From contig NZ_AXAS01000007.1 in assembly GCF_000472925.1 (NCBI RefSeq), forward strand, positions 1 through 47,339: DNA of 47,339 bases, given 5' to 3'. Below the pieces are notes generated by a model. That model was not told the DNA's origin and made no database searches. It saw only the letters and a list, made by a program, of their open reading frames with translations. The DNA is from Bradyrhizobium sp. Ec3.3 (GTDB lineage Bacteria > Pseudomonadota > Alphaproteobacteria > Rhizobiales > Xanthobacteraceae). Position numbers and translations under genes: made by a program. Positions 26,044-35,548 of the stretch are shown piece by piece; positions within the stretch are counted from its first letter, which is position 1, and every line of letters begins with the position of its first letter.

Positions 26044-28002
26044 TTACCACTCATTGATCCAGATTCGCATTTCGCCTTCGCCACGGTTGGCCCAGCTGAA
26101 CCACGGAATGAATGTCAACCGCTGCGGTTGCCGCTGTCCAGGCACCTCGTCGTAGTGATAAAGCGGTGCTTCCTCGGAGAGTGTATGCTGCAAACGGAAC
26201 CCCTCGGCCTGCAGCAAAATCTTGCGGGCAAAGAGGCCCTTGCCTTCAACAAGCGAAAGCCGGCTGTCTGCATCCAGCCAAATATTGTGTAGCTCCGGCC
26301 CATTGTCGGCTTCTTCCAGACAGTAAACCAGAGGACCACGCTGAATAGCCACTTTGCCGGCCAAATGACGAAGTTGCGGATGACCGTACACGCGGCGCAC
26401 TTTCATGGGCAGCAGCAATTCGACGCGATCGCCCCGCCGCCACGTGCGCTGAATGTGCAAATACCCTTTGCGCGACTCGCAATTGACCGGTTCGCCGTTC
26501 AGCCTGGCCTCTGGCGCGCCGCACCAATCCGGCAGACGCAGGGCGAGGGTATGGGTGATGGGCTGCTCGGATTCCACGGCGATCTCCACCTGGTCCTCCC
26601 AGGGATAGTTCCCGCTCATGCGCAGGCGCAGCGTATGCTCTCCGACCGGTAGCGCCACGCTGTTGCCAATGTAAAGATTGACATAGAGCGCGTCGGAGCG
26701 TGACGTATAGATGTAGTGACCGATTGATGTGAAAAGGCGCGCGATGTTCGGCGGACAGCAGGCGCACCCGAACCAGGGCTGGCGTACCGGTGTGACATGA
26801 CTGAAGATGCGATTGGACCGCAGCGATTTGGGGTGAACTTCAAGCGGATTGACATAGAAGAAATGGCGTCCATCCAACGCAATGCTGCCCAGAACGGTGT
26901 TATAGAGCGCGCGCTCCATCACGTCGGCATAGCGACCGTCCGCCTCAATCTCCAGCATCCGGCGGGCGAACATCATCAGACCAATCGAGGCGCAGCTTTC
27001 CGAATACATGGTATCGTTCGGCAGATCGTAGTCGCTGCTGAATGCTTCGCTGGCGCTTTGCGAGCCGATACCGCCGGTAATATAGATCTGCCGCTGCACC
27101 ATGTTTTGCCATAGCCGCAGGCAAGCTTGGCGTAGCCGCTCGTTCTGGTTCAAACGCGCCAGATGGGCAACCCCAGTCATGAGGTATACAAACCGAACCG
27201 CGTGACCTGTTGCAGTCCGCTGCTCCGAGACCGGCAGGTGCGCCTGGCTATAGGCTTTATCTTTGACCACCCAAGGCGTTACGTGTGATTTCCGGTGACC
27301 GGAACGCTTCTCATATTCTATGTCATAGAAGTGCGGCTCAATGCCGCGTTGCTCGACGAAATAATTCGCGAGGGTGAGATATCGGCGCTCCTGCGTCACT
27401 TCGTAGAGGCGCGTCAATGCAAGTTCGATTTCCGGATGGGCATCATAGCCATGTAACTGATAGCGCTCCGGGCCAAAAACCACGGCGATGTGGTCAGCTA
27501 GCCTGCAAACGACGTCCAGCAGGCGCCGTTTGCCGGTAGCACGAAAGAAAGCGACGCCCGCTTCAATCAAGTGGCCGGCGCAATAAAGCTCGTGGCATTC
27601 GCTGAGATTGCTCCAGCGCTCCCCAGGCGCCTTTACCGTGAAGTAAGTATTGAGATAACCATCGCCGCACTGGGCGGCCGCAATCAGGTCAATCAGGTCA
27701 TCGGCGGTTTTCTCCAGTTCTGGATCGGGTGTTTGGCACAGGGACCAGGCGACCGCTTCCAGCCATTTCGCCACGTCACTGTCCTGAAAAACCGTGCCGT
27801 AGAACTCGCCCTTTGCTCGGTTGGCGGCGATCCGGTAGTTTTCTATCGCATGGCTCGGTGGGACTTCGGCAATACGATCGTTCAGCGCCTCCCACTCATG
27901 AGGAATCGTCACCTCCCTCACCAATTTCTGGTATTTTCCAATGAGCGGATCCGTGATCCGTAAGTCATGGAGATTTACTTCCGTAACCATCGGACCATTC
28001 AT
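26044..28002 (-). CDS. GH127 beta-L-arabinofuranosidase (DUF1680 family)
   Basis: This protein of about 652 residues comprises an alpha/alpha-barrel plus beta-sandwich of the DUF1680/GH127 family. GH127 enzymes such as HypBA1 of Bifidobacterium remove beta-L-arabinofuranose from hydroxyproline-linked arabinosides of plant extensins. The active-site set is visible: Glu319 in SEAF, the zinc ligands in SESC (Glu335, Cys337), and the Cys pair in FGCACCPPN (Cys415, Cys416). These sit at nearly the same spacing as Glu322, Glu338, Cys340, Cys417 and Cys418 of HypBA1. No signal peptide is present, so it acts in the cytoplasm on imported oligosaccharides. ATG 28002 is chosen because AAGGAG lies 6-7 nt upstream. 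It is isolated from other sugar-use genes and lies between tts-regulated elements. Confidence 0.9.
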   Translation of the reverse strand: MNGPMVTEVNLHDLRITDPLIGKYQKLVREVTIPHEWEALNDRIAEVPPSHAIENYRIAANRAKGEFYGTVFQDSDVAKWLEAVAWSLCQTPDPELEKTADDLIDLIAAAQCGDGYLNTYFTVKAPGERWSNLSECHELYCAGHLIEAGVAFFRATGKRRLLDVVCRLADHIAVVFGPERYQLHGYDAHPEIELALTRLYEVTQERRYLTLANYFVEQRGIEPHFYDIEYEKRSGHRKSHVTPWVVKDKAYSQAHLPVSEQRTATGHAVRFVYLMTGVAHLARLNQNERLRQACLRLWQNMVQRQIYITGGIGSQSASEAFSSDYDLPNDTMYSESCASIGLMMFARRMLEIEADGRYADVMERALYNTVLGSIALDGRHFFYVNPLEVHPKSLRSNRIFSHVTPVRQPWFGCACCPPNIARLFTSIGHYIYTSRSDALYVNLYIGNSVALPVGEHTLRLRMSGNYPWEDQVEIAVESEQPITHTLALRLPDWCGAPEARLNGEPVNCESRKGYLHIQRTWRRGDRVELLLPMKVRRVYGHPQLRHLAGKVAIQRGPLVYCLEEADNGPELHNIWLDADSRLSLVEGKGLFARKILLQAEGFRLQHTLSEEAPLYHYDEVPGQRQPQRLTFIPWFSWANRGEGEMRIWINEW

Positions 28003-28731
28003 CTCGCTCTCCTTCGTGTTGGGTGCACGGGCCCATAGTTCACGAAAGCCCACGCCATATCTTATCGTCATGATTGCCGGGTGCGAATTGGCGGCCCCAG
28101 CACGTTCTGCATGCTGTGGTCAGCTCATGCGCCTTCCGCGTCGTCCAAATTCTGGCGTGACGAGAAATTGAAGCGTCCCGTCGGGCATGTCATCTGGGCG
28201 AACGCACCCTCTTCAAATAGAATGGGACGTTCTATGACGCTCGACGCGAACGACATTGTCGATCTTCCTACATCACGCTGACCAGCACGCTATCAAGACT
28301 GCAATTTCTGTGCCGGGAACAGGCGCAGATCGTTCGTCCGAAACTAACATGCCCTCGACCTGGTGCAGGTTCAACGCGGATTCTGCGCCCCACGCTCGGC
28401 CCAGAGGCTGCGTGGCGCCTTGCGATCTCCTTCGCGTGACAGCGCCAAAGCCGCCTCCGCCATGCACGATTGTTTCGCGAGCAAGCGTCGCGCCGCCCTC
28501 AGCCGTTGGGCCTACCGTCCGGTGATGACGCGATCAAAGAGTTGTCTTTTGCGTTCAGGGAGCCAGGACGCCGCCCTGTGGTGTGCCAGTGCACATGCGT
28601 CCACTGACCCAATCTTCCCTGTAGCCCACTTCGTGCTCATACTCCGGGCGCATTGCAGCCGCTTCGCGGAGTCGACGACGGGGTGCGCATGAGAAGTGTG
28701 GCGACCGCGTCACTCACCGGCCGAAAGGCTC
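28003..28731. other. Intergenic region upstream of nopD-like gene
   Basis: These ~730 nt separate the divergent GH127 and nopD-like genes and contain no supportable coding frame. The GH127 promoter should lie in the first 150 nt, but no motif was recognised there. The nopD tts box follows immediately at 28732. Confidence 0.4.
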
Positions 28732-28749
28732 GTCAGCCTCTCGACAGCT
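28732..28749 (+). promoter_or_regulatory. tts-box-like TtsI site upstream of the nopD-like gene
   Basis: GTCAGCCTCTCGACAGCT differs from the remembered tts core (GTCAGCTTNTCGAAAGCT) at two positions and is correctly oriented, about 50 nt ahead of the proposed GTG start. It implies TtsI-dependent, flavonoid-inducible expression together with the type III secretion machinery. Confidence 0.75.
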
Positions 28750-28799
28750 AGCCCATGTAGGCACCGTGATTCGGATTGACTTCGGACAGGAATGTTAGT

Positions 28800-31031
28800 G
28801 TGCCCCCAGTTAATTTCGTCCATCCAGATTCTTGGCAAGCGTGCGATGCCATGTTTCAAGAGCAAGAGGTGGAACGGGACAGGCCCGAAAGCTTCGAGCA
28901 GCACTTGCACGGGATGCGCCGAGCCGACGCTCTGGTTTCTGGAGGGGCTTCCCCTCAAGACCGATATTGGCCGCATCTATCTGACAAAGATCGTCGCTAC
29001 ATCGAGGGCGCGGCACAGGAGTTTGCACGCCGGGGGCTGCGACCGGGGACCGTTACTAATTATGCTCGAGCACTTCGTAGATTGGGGAATCATCTCGGGG
29101 AACAGGGCCAAACGATTCTTGGAGTCGAGCACGGTTTTTTGGTCGCTCACGCCGAAAAGGCTTTCCCGCGTGACCCGCAAATGGTTCTCGCGCTAAACGC
29201 CCTTCGGGCGTATCGCGATCCCGGTCCTCCAAATAAGAAACGTCCACGTGACGAAATCTCTGTGGAAGATGCGAGGCTGATCGACGAGGCGGTCCGGGCT
29301 GATGCTACTTGCCGGAATCTGAAACCAAGAACAAGCGAGGGTTACGCTGTGGCTCTTTGTCGCTTGGGAATGCATCTCAAGGAGCAGGGCCATACGATCG
29401 CTGGAGCCGATGGCGACTTCCTGGTCGCCCACGTTAAAAAGTGTTTCCCGCGTGACGCGGAAATGGGTACCGCGTTGCACGCGCTTCGGAAGTATCGCGA
29501 CCCCGGTGCTCCAGTTAACCAGCGCCCAGTTATGGAAGTCTCTGAGGAAGACGCGCGTCTCATCGACAGCGCGATCCTGGCCGCTACTCTGCGCCGGGGA
29601 TGGAAACCGAGCACCGTCGAAGTGTATGTTAGGAGCTTGCGCAAGCTCGCGGACTCTCTCGGGCCTCAGCAAACGATAACTGCAATCGATCACAACTCTC
29701 TAGTCGCTCACGTCAATAAGTCATTCCCGAATAGCTGGACGATGAAGACGGCGTTGGTAGCCCTTCGTGAGTATCGTGAGCCCCAAATTTTACCTGATCT
29801 CGGGCCCCGAGGTCGTCGCCCCTCCGGGGAAGGCGGGCATGTTACCGATGATGTGGCCCGTTCCAGCGGGCGCCCAACAGAGAACAGGGACTCGATCGAT
29901 TCTCGGCTTCTAACCGCTCCACGGTCATCAGCCGACGATATCCTGGAGTTCCTGGGACAATGGGAGGACCCTCACGCGGCGCTCGGGGCATCCCCGGCGG
30001 AACAAGGGCAGGTCCCCGCGGGGGCGCAATTTGCCGATTACGATCAGGAGCAGCTTTGGCGGGATGTGGAGCAAGCCGGATCGCGGGCGACGGCCGGGTG
30101 GGACGGTTCTTGGTCGGGACCGTCGTTGCAATCGGATCAAACTGCCGGGTCGCAAACGGTCAGTTACGACCAGGATCAGCTTTGGTGCGAGGTGGACCAA
30201 GCCGGAGGGCGGCCACCTGCCGCGTTGGGCGCGCCCCCCTGGTCGGGGCTATCGTCGCAGTCGGATCAATCTGCGCGCTCCGAGGCAAGTTGGTCGCCAC
30301 AGATACCGCCCAGCTTTGATTGGAGTCTATTTCCCGACGGGACGCCCGCTTGGTCGCCGTCCATCTGGCAGGACCTGCGAGATGATGCTCATGATGTGTC
30401 GGCGTTTCCGAGCACAACCTCCGATGCGTTGGAAGCGCCGTCCCCCGATCGCAGCGGGCGGGTGCTCGGCGCTAGGGAATGGCTGGGCGACCAGCATATC
30501 CTACGGGATTACGAACTGCTGATGCAGGACTTGCAGCAGAACGATCCGGACCTTGCCGCCCGGACGCGGCTCGTCGATCCCCTCATCGCACACTATCAAC
30601 TGCGCCTGGGACTTGCGAGCGTGATGCTCGCCGCCTTCCAGCGCATCGCAAATGTGGATGGTAACGATACAGCCGACTTCCTGTTCATGCCAGTGAGCGA
30701 CGCCAGTGCTTCGGATCCTGTTCGCCGCGGCACCCACTGGTCGCTGCTGCTCGTTGACCGTCGCGAGCGGGCAAGTCCAGTTGCCTATCACTACGACTCT
30801 CACCGGGGACAAAACGATAAGCTTGCAGCAATACTCGCACAACGGCTGCGTGCGCGTCCGGAGCCCGTCCGCATGACCCAGCAGCGGAACGACTATGATT
30901 GCGGCGTCTTCGTGGTGGATGGCACGCGGACGCTGGTTAGCCGATTGTCGGAAAGATGGCGGCCGGCCGAGCTGCACCTTGACAACCTCATCGTCGATCG
31001 GCTGGCACTGCGAAACCGACTGGCGGGTTGA
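28800..31031 (+). CDS. nopD: NopD-like type III effector with C48 (Ulp1/SUMO) protease domain
   Basis: This candidate secreted effector has about 743 residues. The N-terminal half has three degenerate repeats of ~85-90 residues (about 60-145, 150-237, 245-327). Each has a TVxxYxxxLRRLGxHL-like helix and an FLVAHxxKxFPRD-like block, and ends near RxYRDPG. The middle holds two ~44-residue repeats (DYDQEQLWRDVEQAG and SYDQDQLWCEVDQAG). The C-terminus is a Ulp1-type cysteine protease with His646 (THWSLLLVD), Asp666 (YHYDSH), a Gln near 695 and Cys701 (NDYDCGVFVVDG), all intact. Rhizobial NopD cleaves SUMO from plant proteins in the nucleus; the same is inferred here. GTG 28800 (AGGA about 9 nt upstream) is chosen; TTG 28776 is in frame upstream. 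A tts box precedes it. Confidence 0.85.
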   Translation: MPPVNFVHPDSWQACDAMFQEQEVERDRPESFEQHLHGMRRADALVSGGASPQDRYWPHLSDKDRRYIEGAAQEFARRGLRPGTVTNYARALRRLGNHLGEQGQTILGVEHGFLVAHAEKAFPRDPQMVLALNALRAYRDPGPPNKKRPRDEISVEDARLIDEAVRADATCRNLKPRTSEGYAVALCRLGMHLKEQGHTIAGADGDFLVAHVKKCFPRDAEMGTALHALRKYRDPGAPVNQRPVMEVSEEDARLIDSAILAATLRRGWKPSTVEVYVRSLRKLADSLGPQQTITAIDHNSLVAHVNKSFPNSWTMKTALVALREYREPQILPDLGPRGRRPSGEGGHVTDDVARSSGRPTENRDSIDSRLLTAPRSSADDILEFLGQWEDPHAALGASPAEQGQVPAGAQFADYDQEQLWRDVEQAGSRATAGWDGSWSGPSLQSDQTAGSQTVSYDQDQLWCEVDQAGGRPPAALGAPPWSGLSSQSDQSARSEASWSPQIPPSFDWSLFPDGTPAWSPSIWQDLRDDAHDVSAFPSTTSDALEAPSPDRSGRVLGAREWLGDQHILRDYELLMQDLQQNDPDLAARTRLVDPLIAHYQLRLGLASVMLAAFQRIANVDGNDTADFLFMPVSDASASDPVRRGTHWSLLLVDRRERASPVAYHYDSHRGQNDKLAAILAQRLRARPEPVRMTQQRNDYDCGVFVVDGTRTLVSRLSERWRPAELHLDNLIVDRLALRNRLAG

Positions 31032-31405
31032 CGTCAGCCTCTACTGATAGAGCTGGGCTTGGAGCGGCTCTCGCCGAGACCTGGGCTCCCGGCACCGGTC
31101 CCTTGTCGCTGAGGCCATGGTCGGGCCGCAGCCGTCCACCGAAACTAATGCGTCACAACCGTCAGATTAGCCGGCCACGGTCAAAGCGCTCGCGATTGGG
31201 CCTGCCGGCCAAAGCTTGGCGCACCATCACGTGGCGGCAAGGAGCGAACGAAAAACTGAGCTCGCGCTTTGATGGCGTGCGGGTCCGTGCGGGCGTACCG
31301 TGACTATTGGCAAACCTCCCGATGATTGAAGCAATGATTGCTGCATCGAATGGTACGCATCCGACGACGGTCCGTGGGTAGGCCGTTTTGGAAGGTTGAT
31401 CGCGC
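31032..31405. other. Spacer downstream of nopD-like gene
   Basis: About 370 nt with no gene. No hairpin terminator for nopD was recognised. It runs directly into an IS5-type transposase remnant. Confidence 0.4.
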
Positions 31406-31594
31406 TTAAGCGGCGCGACCAGTCATGGAAACCGAGCTGCGAAACCCTGCTTGGCAAACCGAACTGAAGCGCTCATTCAGGATGTTCCAGTCGATCAGCG
31501 ATGCCAACCGCACCAGCGGATGACCCATGTCGATGATCTGATCGAGCGCCGGAAGCAACAGGTCTTTCTGGCGATCATCCCGCGGCTTGCTCAT
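31406..31594 (-). mobile_element. IS5-family transposase, N-terminal fragment
   Basis: The minus-strand frame starts MSKPRDDRQKDLLLPALDQI and continues MGHPLVRLASLIDW, then FSSVCQAG. This is the N-terminal region of IS5-type transposases in rhizobia (usually followed by a DDE domain of 300 or more residues). The frame ends within about 60 codons and no catalytic domain follows, so this is a dead IS remnant between the two effector genes. Insertion ends and target duplications were not identified. Confidence 0.7.
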
Positions 31595-31857
31595 CGCATT
31601 CCCCAATGTCGACGACGCCGTCAGGGAATCGCGAATCGCCCAAAGGAAAAATCCTAAAACGCAAGAAAGCGAGGTCCAACACCCCGCTTTCCTGCAAGAT
31701 CGAATACTATATCAAGACCAACCCTGCTTATTTCTCAGGTCAATCCGCATTCTTCACCGACGACTCATCTGGCGCCGTCCCGTCCTCCCAAAGATCACGA
31801 TTGCGACGGAGTCACGTGGAAGCGGACATCGTCAACCGTTTGCAATCAAGGAACGCT
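31595..31857. other. Short spacer between IS remnant and nopM-like gene
   Basis: Around 260 nt without a supported gene. The long plus-strand open frame from about 31606 into 32880 is antisense to nopM and is a compositional shadow of it. Confidence 0.4.
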
Positions 31858-33585
31858 TCACAGTTCGATGTCGCGATCGCTGAGCACCTGGTGCATGACC
31901 TCACTTTTGATCTCGCGGGCGATTTCTTTAATGATCTCGGCTCCGAGCCCCCGCTCGGCATCGAGATCGCCTATGAGACCACGCTCGGCGAGCCCCTGGT
32001 TCAGGCGGGTTTGAAACTCCTCGCCCGACGCCTCGGCGAGCCGCGCCTGCATCTCGGCATGGTCTTCGGGGGCGATGCGCCTCATAACCGTCTCCCACGG
32101 TTGCCAGCTCGTTGCCAGATAGTCCGCAAAGCCCGTCGTCTCCTGGCTCCGCACAGAGGTCTCGGCGCTGGCAATGTCTTCCTCGTTGACGTGAGAGACA
32201 TTCAAGAAGCGCATGTCCGGGGCGATGTGCCGGAGCTCCAGCGGCTCGCGCAGCTGCGTCTGGTAGGCAAGATAGACCTCGATCTCGTCGACCTCGGCGT
32301 CCGGGTCGGCAAGGCGGAGCGAATCGACCCTCTGGCGCGCGATCCTGTCCAGCGCTTCCAAACGGAACATGACACGGCCATTCTGGAGCAATTCGTCGAG
32401 CCGACCGTCATAGGCGCCTTCTTCGACGTCAGCGTTCACGCGTGCGGTCTGCATGCGGTTCCAGGTCAAAGTGATACGATCCTCACAGCTCATGCTCGCT
32501 TCGGAAGCCAGCTCGAAGAGCTGCTCGCGCAATGGCGGCCTTGCCATCCCCTGCCGCAGATCCTCGATCACCGCCTGCCGGAAGGCGTCATTGCTATAGT
32601 TCACAGTGCCCCGGAGCCTGTCGAGGAAACGTGCATAGTCCTGGGCACCCGGCTCCAGGGCGAAGCGTTGCCAGGCGGCTACCGCCGCCGGCTCGCCCTC
32701 CAGCCAGTCCGCGACAACCTCGTGCAGGGGCCGCGGCTCAACTTCCTCCGCGCCTTCGTCCATCGAGAGAAAGATCTGCGGGCCAGCATAGTCCCCGGCG
32801 TGCATGGCTGCCGACAGGTGGGTCACCACCGGCTCAGGCAGCGGATTATTTTCCAGATCAACGCTGGACTCGCGACCTAGGTGCGTCAGCAGGGTGTCGG
32901 GAACGCTGGTCAGCTGATTGTTGCGGGCGCCGAGCCAGAGGAGCTCGGCGGGGAACGTCTCGGGCAGGTTGGTCAGCCCGTTGTGGCCAGCGCTCAGCCA
33001 TTCGAGCCCTGCGGGGAGGGGCTCGGGCAGATTGGTAAGCTGATTGTAGTCGACGTTCAGACGCTGGAGCCTGGCTGGTAAGTCGGGCAGACTGGTCAGC
33101 CGGTTGCCGCTGGCATCCAACTCGCGAAGCGTTGGCGGAAGGGCGGTCAGATGCGTTAGCCGGTTATTGTCGACCATCAGGCGCCGGAGCCGGGGTGGCA
33201 GGCCTGCGGGCAGGCTGGTCAGCCTGTTGCTGATGGCGTAGAGCCGCCGGAGATCGGTCGGAAGGGGGGCGGGCAAGGCGGTCAGGGACAAGGAGGATAG
33301 ATCCAGACTCTCATGGACATCGCCCTGCGCCCGCCAATCACTCGTTCGACTAACCGCCTCTTGCCGGTTCTCGCCTTCTGCCTGCCTCTCTTCGGCAGGC
33401 CAACCCGCCAAGATCTGATCCTGGGACGAGCCGGGGTCGGCGGCAGATACCCGCGTATTCGTCAAGGCTTCGGCCCATCGCGCCGCGGCGGGAGACCCAG
33501 GTTCGGAGGTTTCGGAATCGGACGTTTCGATCTCGGAAGATTCCGAGGCGGCGCCGGCGCCAAGCTGCACCTGTTCTGTATTCAT
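31858..33585 (-). CDS. nopM: NopM-like type III effector, LRR plus NEL E3 ubiquitin ligase
   Basis: This effector of about 575 residues belongs to the IpaH/NopM class. The N-terminal ~80 residues are Ser/Glu-rich and disordered (likely secretion signal). About eight bacterial leucine-rich repeats of the type LPxxLxxLxxxxNxLTxLP follow (roughly residues 85-260) for substrate recognition, then a NEL domain (about 290-575). The catalytic Cys is Cys367 in the CxD motif MSCEDRIT, with TLTWNRMQ and LLQNGRVMFRLEALDRIA as family blocks. NEL ligases pass ubiquitin from a host E2 to targets after delivery into plant cells. The ATG at 33585 (MNTEQVQLG) is preferred; an in-frame start 25 codons upstream exists. 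A tts box lies 324 nt upstream on the same strand. No disruption is visible. Confidence 0.88.
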   Translation of the reverse strand: MNTEQVQLGAGAASESSEIETSDSETSEPGSPAAARWAEALTNTRVSAADPGSSQDQILAGWPAEERQAEGENRQEAVSRTSDWRAQGDVHESLDLSSLSLTALPAPLPTDLRRLYAISNRLTSLPAGLPPRLRRLMVDNNRLTHLTALPPTLRELDASGNRLTSLPDLPARLQRLNVDYNQLTNLPEPLPAGLEWLSAGHNGLTNLPETFPAELLWLGARNNQLTSVPDTLLTHLGRESSVDLENNPLPEPVVTHLSAAMHAGDYAGPQIFLSMDEGAEEVEPRPLHEVVADWLEGEPAAVAAWQRFALEPGAQDYARFLDRLRGTVNYSNDAFRQAVIEDLRQGMARPPLREQLFELASEASMSCEDRITLTWNRMQTARVNADVEEGAYDGRLDELLQNGRVMFRLEALDRIARQRVDSLRLADPDAEVDEIEVYLAYQTQLREPLELRHIAPDMRFLNVSHVNEEDIASAETSVRSQETTGFADYLATSWQPWETVMRRIAPEDHAEMQARLAEASGEEFQTRLNQGLAERGLIGDLDAERGLGAEIIKEIAREIKSEVMHQVLSDRDIEL

Positions 33586-33908
33586 CGTGGCCGTCTCTTC
33601 GGTAGCCAAATCATAAGGGAATGCGCCGGAGCGGCGCTGTTCGAAGCTCGCGGCCGTCACCGCTGGTGATGATCACCACGACTGACGAAGCAGGCGAATA
33701 AAAGATCGGCTCCCGTCAAACACCGCCCAACACGTTTCTCCATTTTACCCACCGAGCAGTGCTGCCAGAGATAGCGCGTCCGCACCAAATCTCAGTTCTC
33801 CAATCGCATCAGATTGTTAAAGGGATCCATCATTACCGTCTGCCAGATCTGAGCAGATTAGGCCGGGCCTGTCAGTCCAGATCGAGACGTTCTCATGCTG
33901 AACGGTTT

Positions 33909-33926
33909 TGCTGTCGATAAGCTGAC
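33909..33926 (-). promoter_or_regulatory. tts-box-like TtsI site upstream of the nopM-like gene
   Basis: Read on the minus strand, GTCAGCTTATCGACAGCA matches 16 of 18 positions of the tts core recalled from rhizobia, in the orientation that would drive nopM. The distance to the ATG (about 320 nt) is long but within what is seen for such promoters. Confidence 0.68.
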
Positions 33927-34671
33927 TAACCCCATAGCGATCCCAAACTGCACGAATGGAACTCTCGAAGATTTCGAAGCGAGCAGTGCGCTGAAGAAAA
34001 GCCGGCAACGGTCAATCAGAGCTTCGAGCTGACAGGTGCCGATGGCGGCGCGCCGGCAGCTTGTGCTCACGGTCGGCGAGCTTGGTGCGCTTTGGGGGAC
34101 GCGGCCGGCGTCGTGCTGTTCGGCCCGCGCCTGCCAGACGGTGCGGACGAAAGAAGAAAAGCAAGGGCTGCACGTCTGAACGACAACTGCTCGACTTGAT
34201 CGAGTCCACTCCGCCGCACGAGCGCGCCGGGCATGCGATGCGGCAGTGACGGTCGCCCGCTTGTCGTTCTTCAACGCGCAGAAGCTCATGTGCGAAAGAG
34301 CGCCGTGACTTCCGCTGCTGCACGGCCATAGTTGCCGACCTCCTCCACAAAATTGCGCCGATTGCTAGAGGTGAGCCGCTCCCCCCACGTTCCAGCGCAC
34401 AACTTCCAGCAGACGCTCACTCTATCGGCGCCGTTTCACGAGGCGCAAGACATCAGCTCGCCGCTGCCGAATCAGCAATGCTGCAGCGAATTGCAGCATT
34501 GACGCATCCTTATCTGCGAATCGAGGTTCATAACGGGCAACGCCGAACGGACACGCAAGGCAAGAACTTCGCCGGGAGTGTGACGCCGGATGCCTGCGGC
34601 TTTGTGCATCGCTTTGTTTCGATTCTGATCCAATCAGTCTTTGGATCATGCCGAAAGCTATGCCGCTTGAT
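33927..34671. other. Gene-free region between nopM promoter and yciB-like gene
   Basis: About 745 nt with several GC-driven open frames on the minus strand (for example over 33858-34350) whose products are Arg/Ser-rich and unrecognised. A compressed tts-like string (GTCAGCTCGAAGCT, minus strand near 34014-34027) lacks the proper internal spacing. No gene can be supported. Confidence 0.4.
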
Positions 34672-35355
34672 TCAATGTTCGCCGGTCGGTCCAATCGAAT
34701 CATGTTCGCCTGGCACACCCTCGACATCTTTCGACTCGGGCAATTGCTGGTGGACTTGGACAGGAGCTGATTGAGCGGAACGCGATACAGGTGCGGCATG
34801 GTAGCGTTTGGTCAGCGGCATCAGACCGGTCGCGAAGAGCAGACTCAAGATCGTTACGCCGAACACCCTGAAGGTCACCCAGGCATCCGTACTCTGGGTT
34901 CGCCAGATGACCTCGTTCAAGATCGTCATGCCTGCGAAAAACGCTGCCCAGAGGAGGGTGAGGATACGCCAGCCCTTCGGTGTCAGATTGAAAATGTGAT
35001 CCAATAGCACCACAATGAAGGAGCGGCCAAACAGAAGTCCACCGCCGAGAACCGTCGAAAGCAGTGCGCTGACGACCGTTGCATCGAGCTTGATGAACGT
35101 CTCGTCATGCAACACCAGCGTCAGCGTACCGAATACCAGCACGCTGACGCAGGTGATCAGCGCTGTGATCGCCATGTAACCCTTCACCACGAGGGAGACG
35201 ATCTCTGCCAGGACAGTCACCCCCATGAATGCGGCGGTAGCCGCGAACAGCTGAAATTTCGCGTTCACACCATAGAAGACGATCAGCGGACCGAGCTCGG
35301 TTAAGAAGAACATCTTACGCGGTGAGTCTTGTCCATTAACTGCGCTTGTCACCAT
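34672..35355 (-). CDS. YciB/IspZ-like inner membrane protein (septation protein A family)
   Basis: This protein of about 227 residues has five to six hydrophobic segments. Its start [20 protein letters not shown] resembles the conserved opening ExxPLxxFFxxxxxxxxxxAT of YciB/IspZ proteins; the [11 protein letters not shown] and [24 protein letters not shown] blocks match as well. YciB is an inner-membrane protein linked to envelope integrity and cell-division proteins. A hydrophilic C-terminal tail of about 35 residues ([20 protein letters not shown]...) is unusual. ATG 35355 is chosen over TTG 35361. Rhizobia normally have a chromosomal copy of this family, so this would be an island paralogue whose role is unclear. 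Confidence 0.8.
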   Translation of the reverse strand: MVTSAVNGQDSPRKMFFLTELGPLIVFYGVNAKFQLFAATAAFMGVTVLAEIVSLVVKGYMAITALITCVSVLVFGTLTLVLHDETFIKLDATVVSALLSTVLGGGLLFGRSFIVVLLDHIFNLTPKGWRILTLLWAAFFAGMTILNEVIWRTQSTDAWVTFRVFGVTILSLLFATGLMPLTKRYHAAPVSRSAQSAPVQVHQQLPESKDVEGVPGEHDSIGPTGEH

Positions 35356-35548
35356 TCCCAATCCATCTTGCGTACCCGTATAACGTTAAGACGTAGAATA
35401 TGCAATTTAATGTTGCGTTGGCAGGTCCCGCTCTTCGCATGGCATGCTTGCATTAACCGCAGCCTCGGTCCGGCACGCTGCTTGCCTCGCTCAAGGCAGC
35501 GTCACCAAGTCGCCCGGTGATGTAGAGCCTGACTCGGTGCGTTCGGCG

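Noticed and set aside
31606..32880. A 424-codon plus-strand open frame
   Set aside because: It is antisense to the LRR/NEL effector gene, has no recognisable motif, and is open because of the GC-rich codon use of the real gene on the other strand.
34014..34027. GTCAGCTCGAAGCT on the minus strand, resembling a tts box
   Set aside because: The internal spacing is about four bases too short, so it is unlikely to be recognised as the same operator; a better box lies at 33909-33926.
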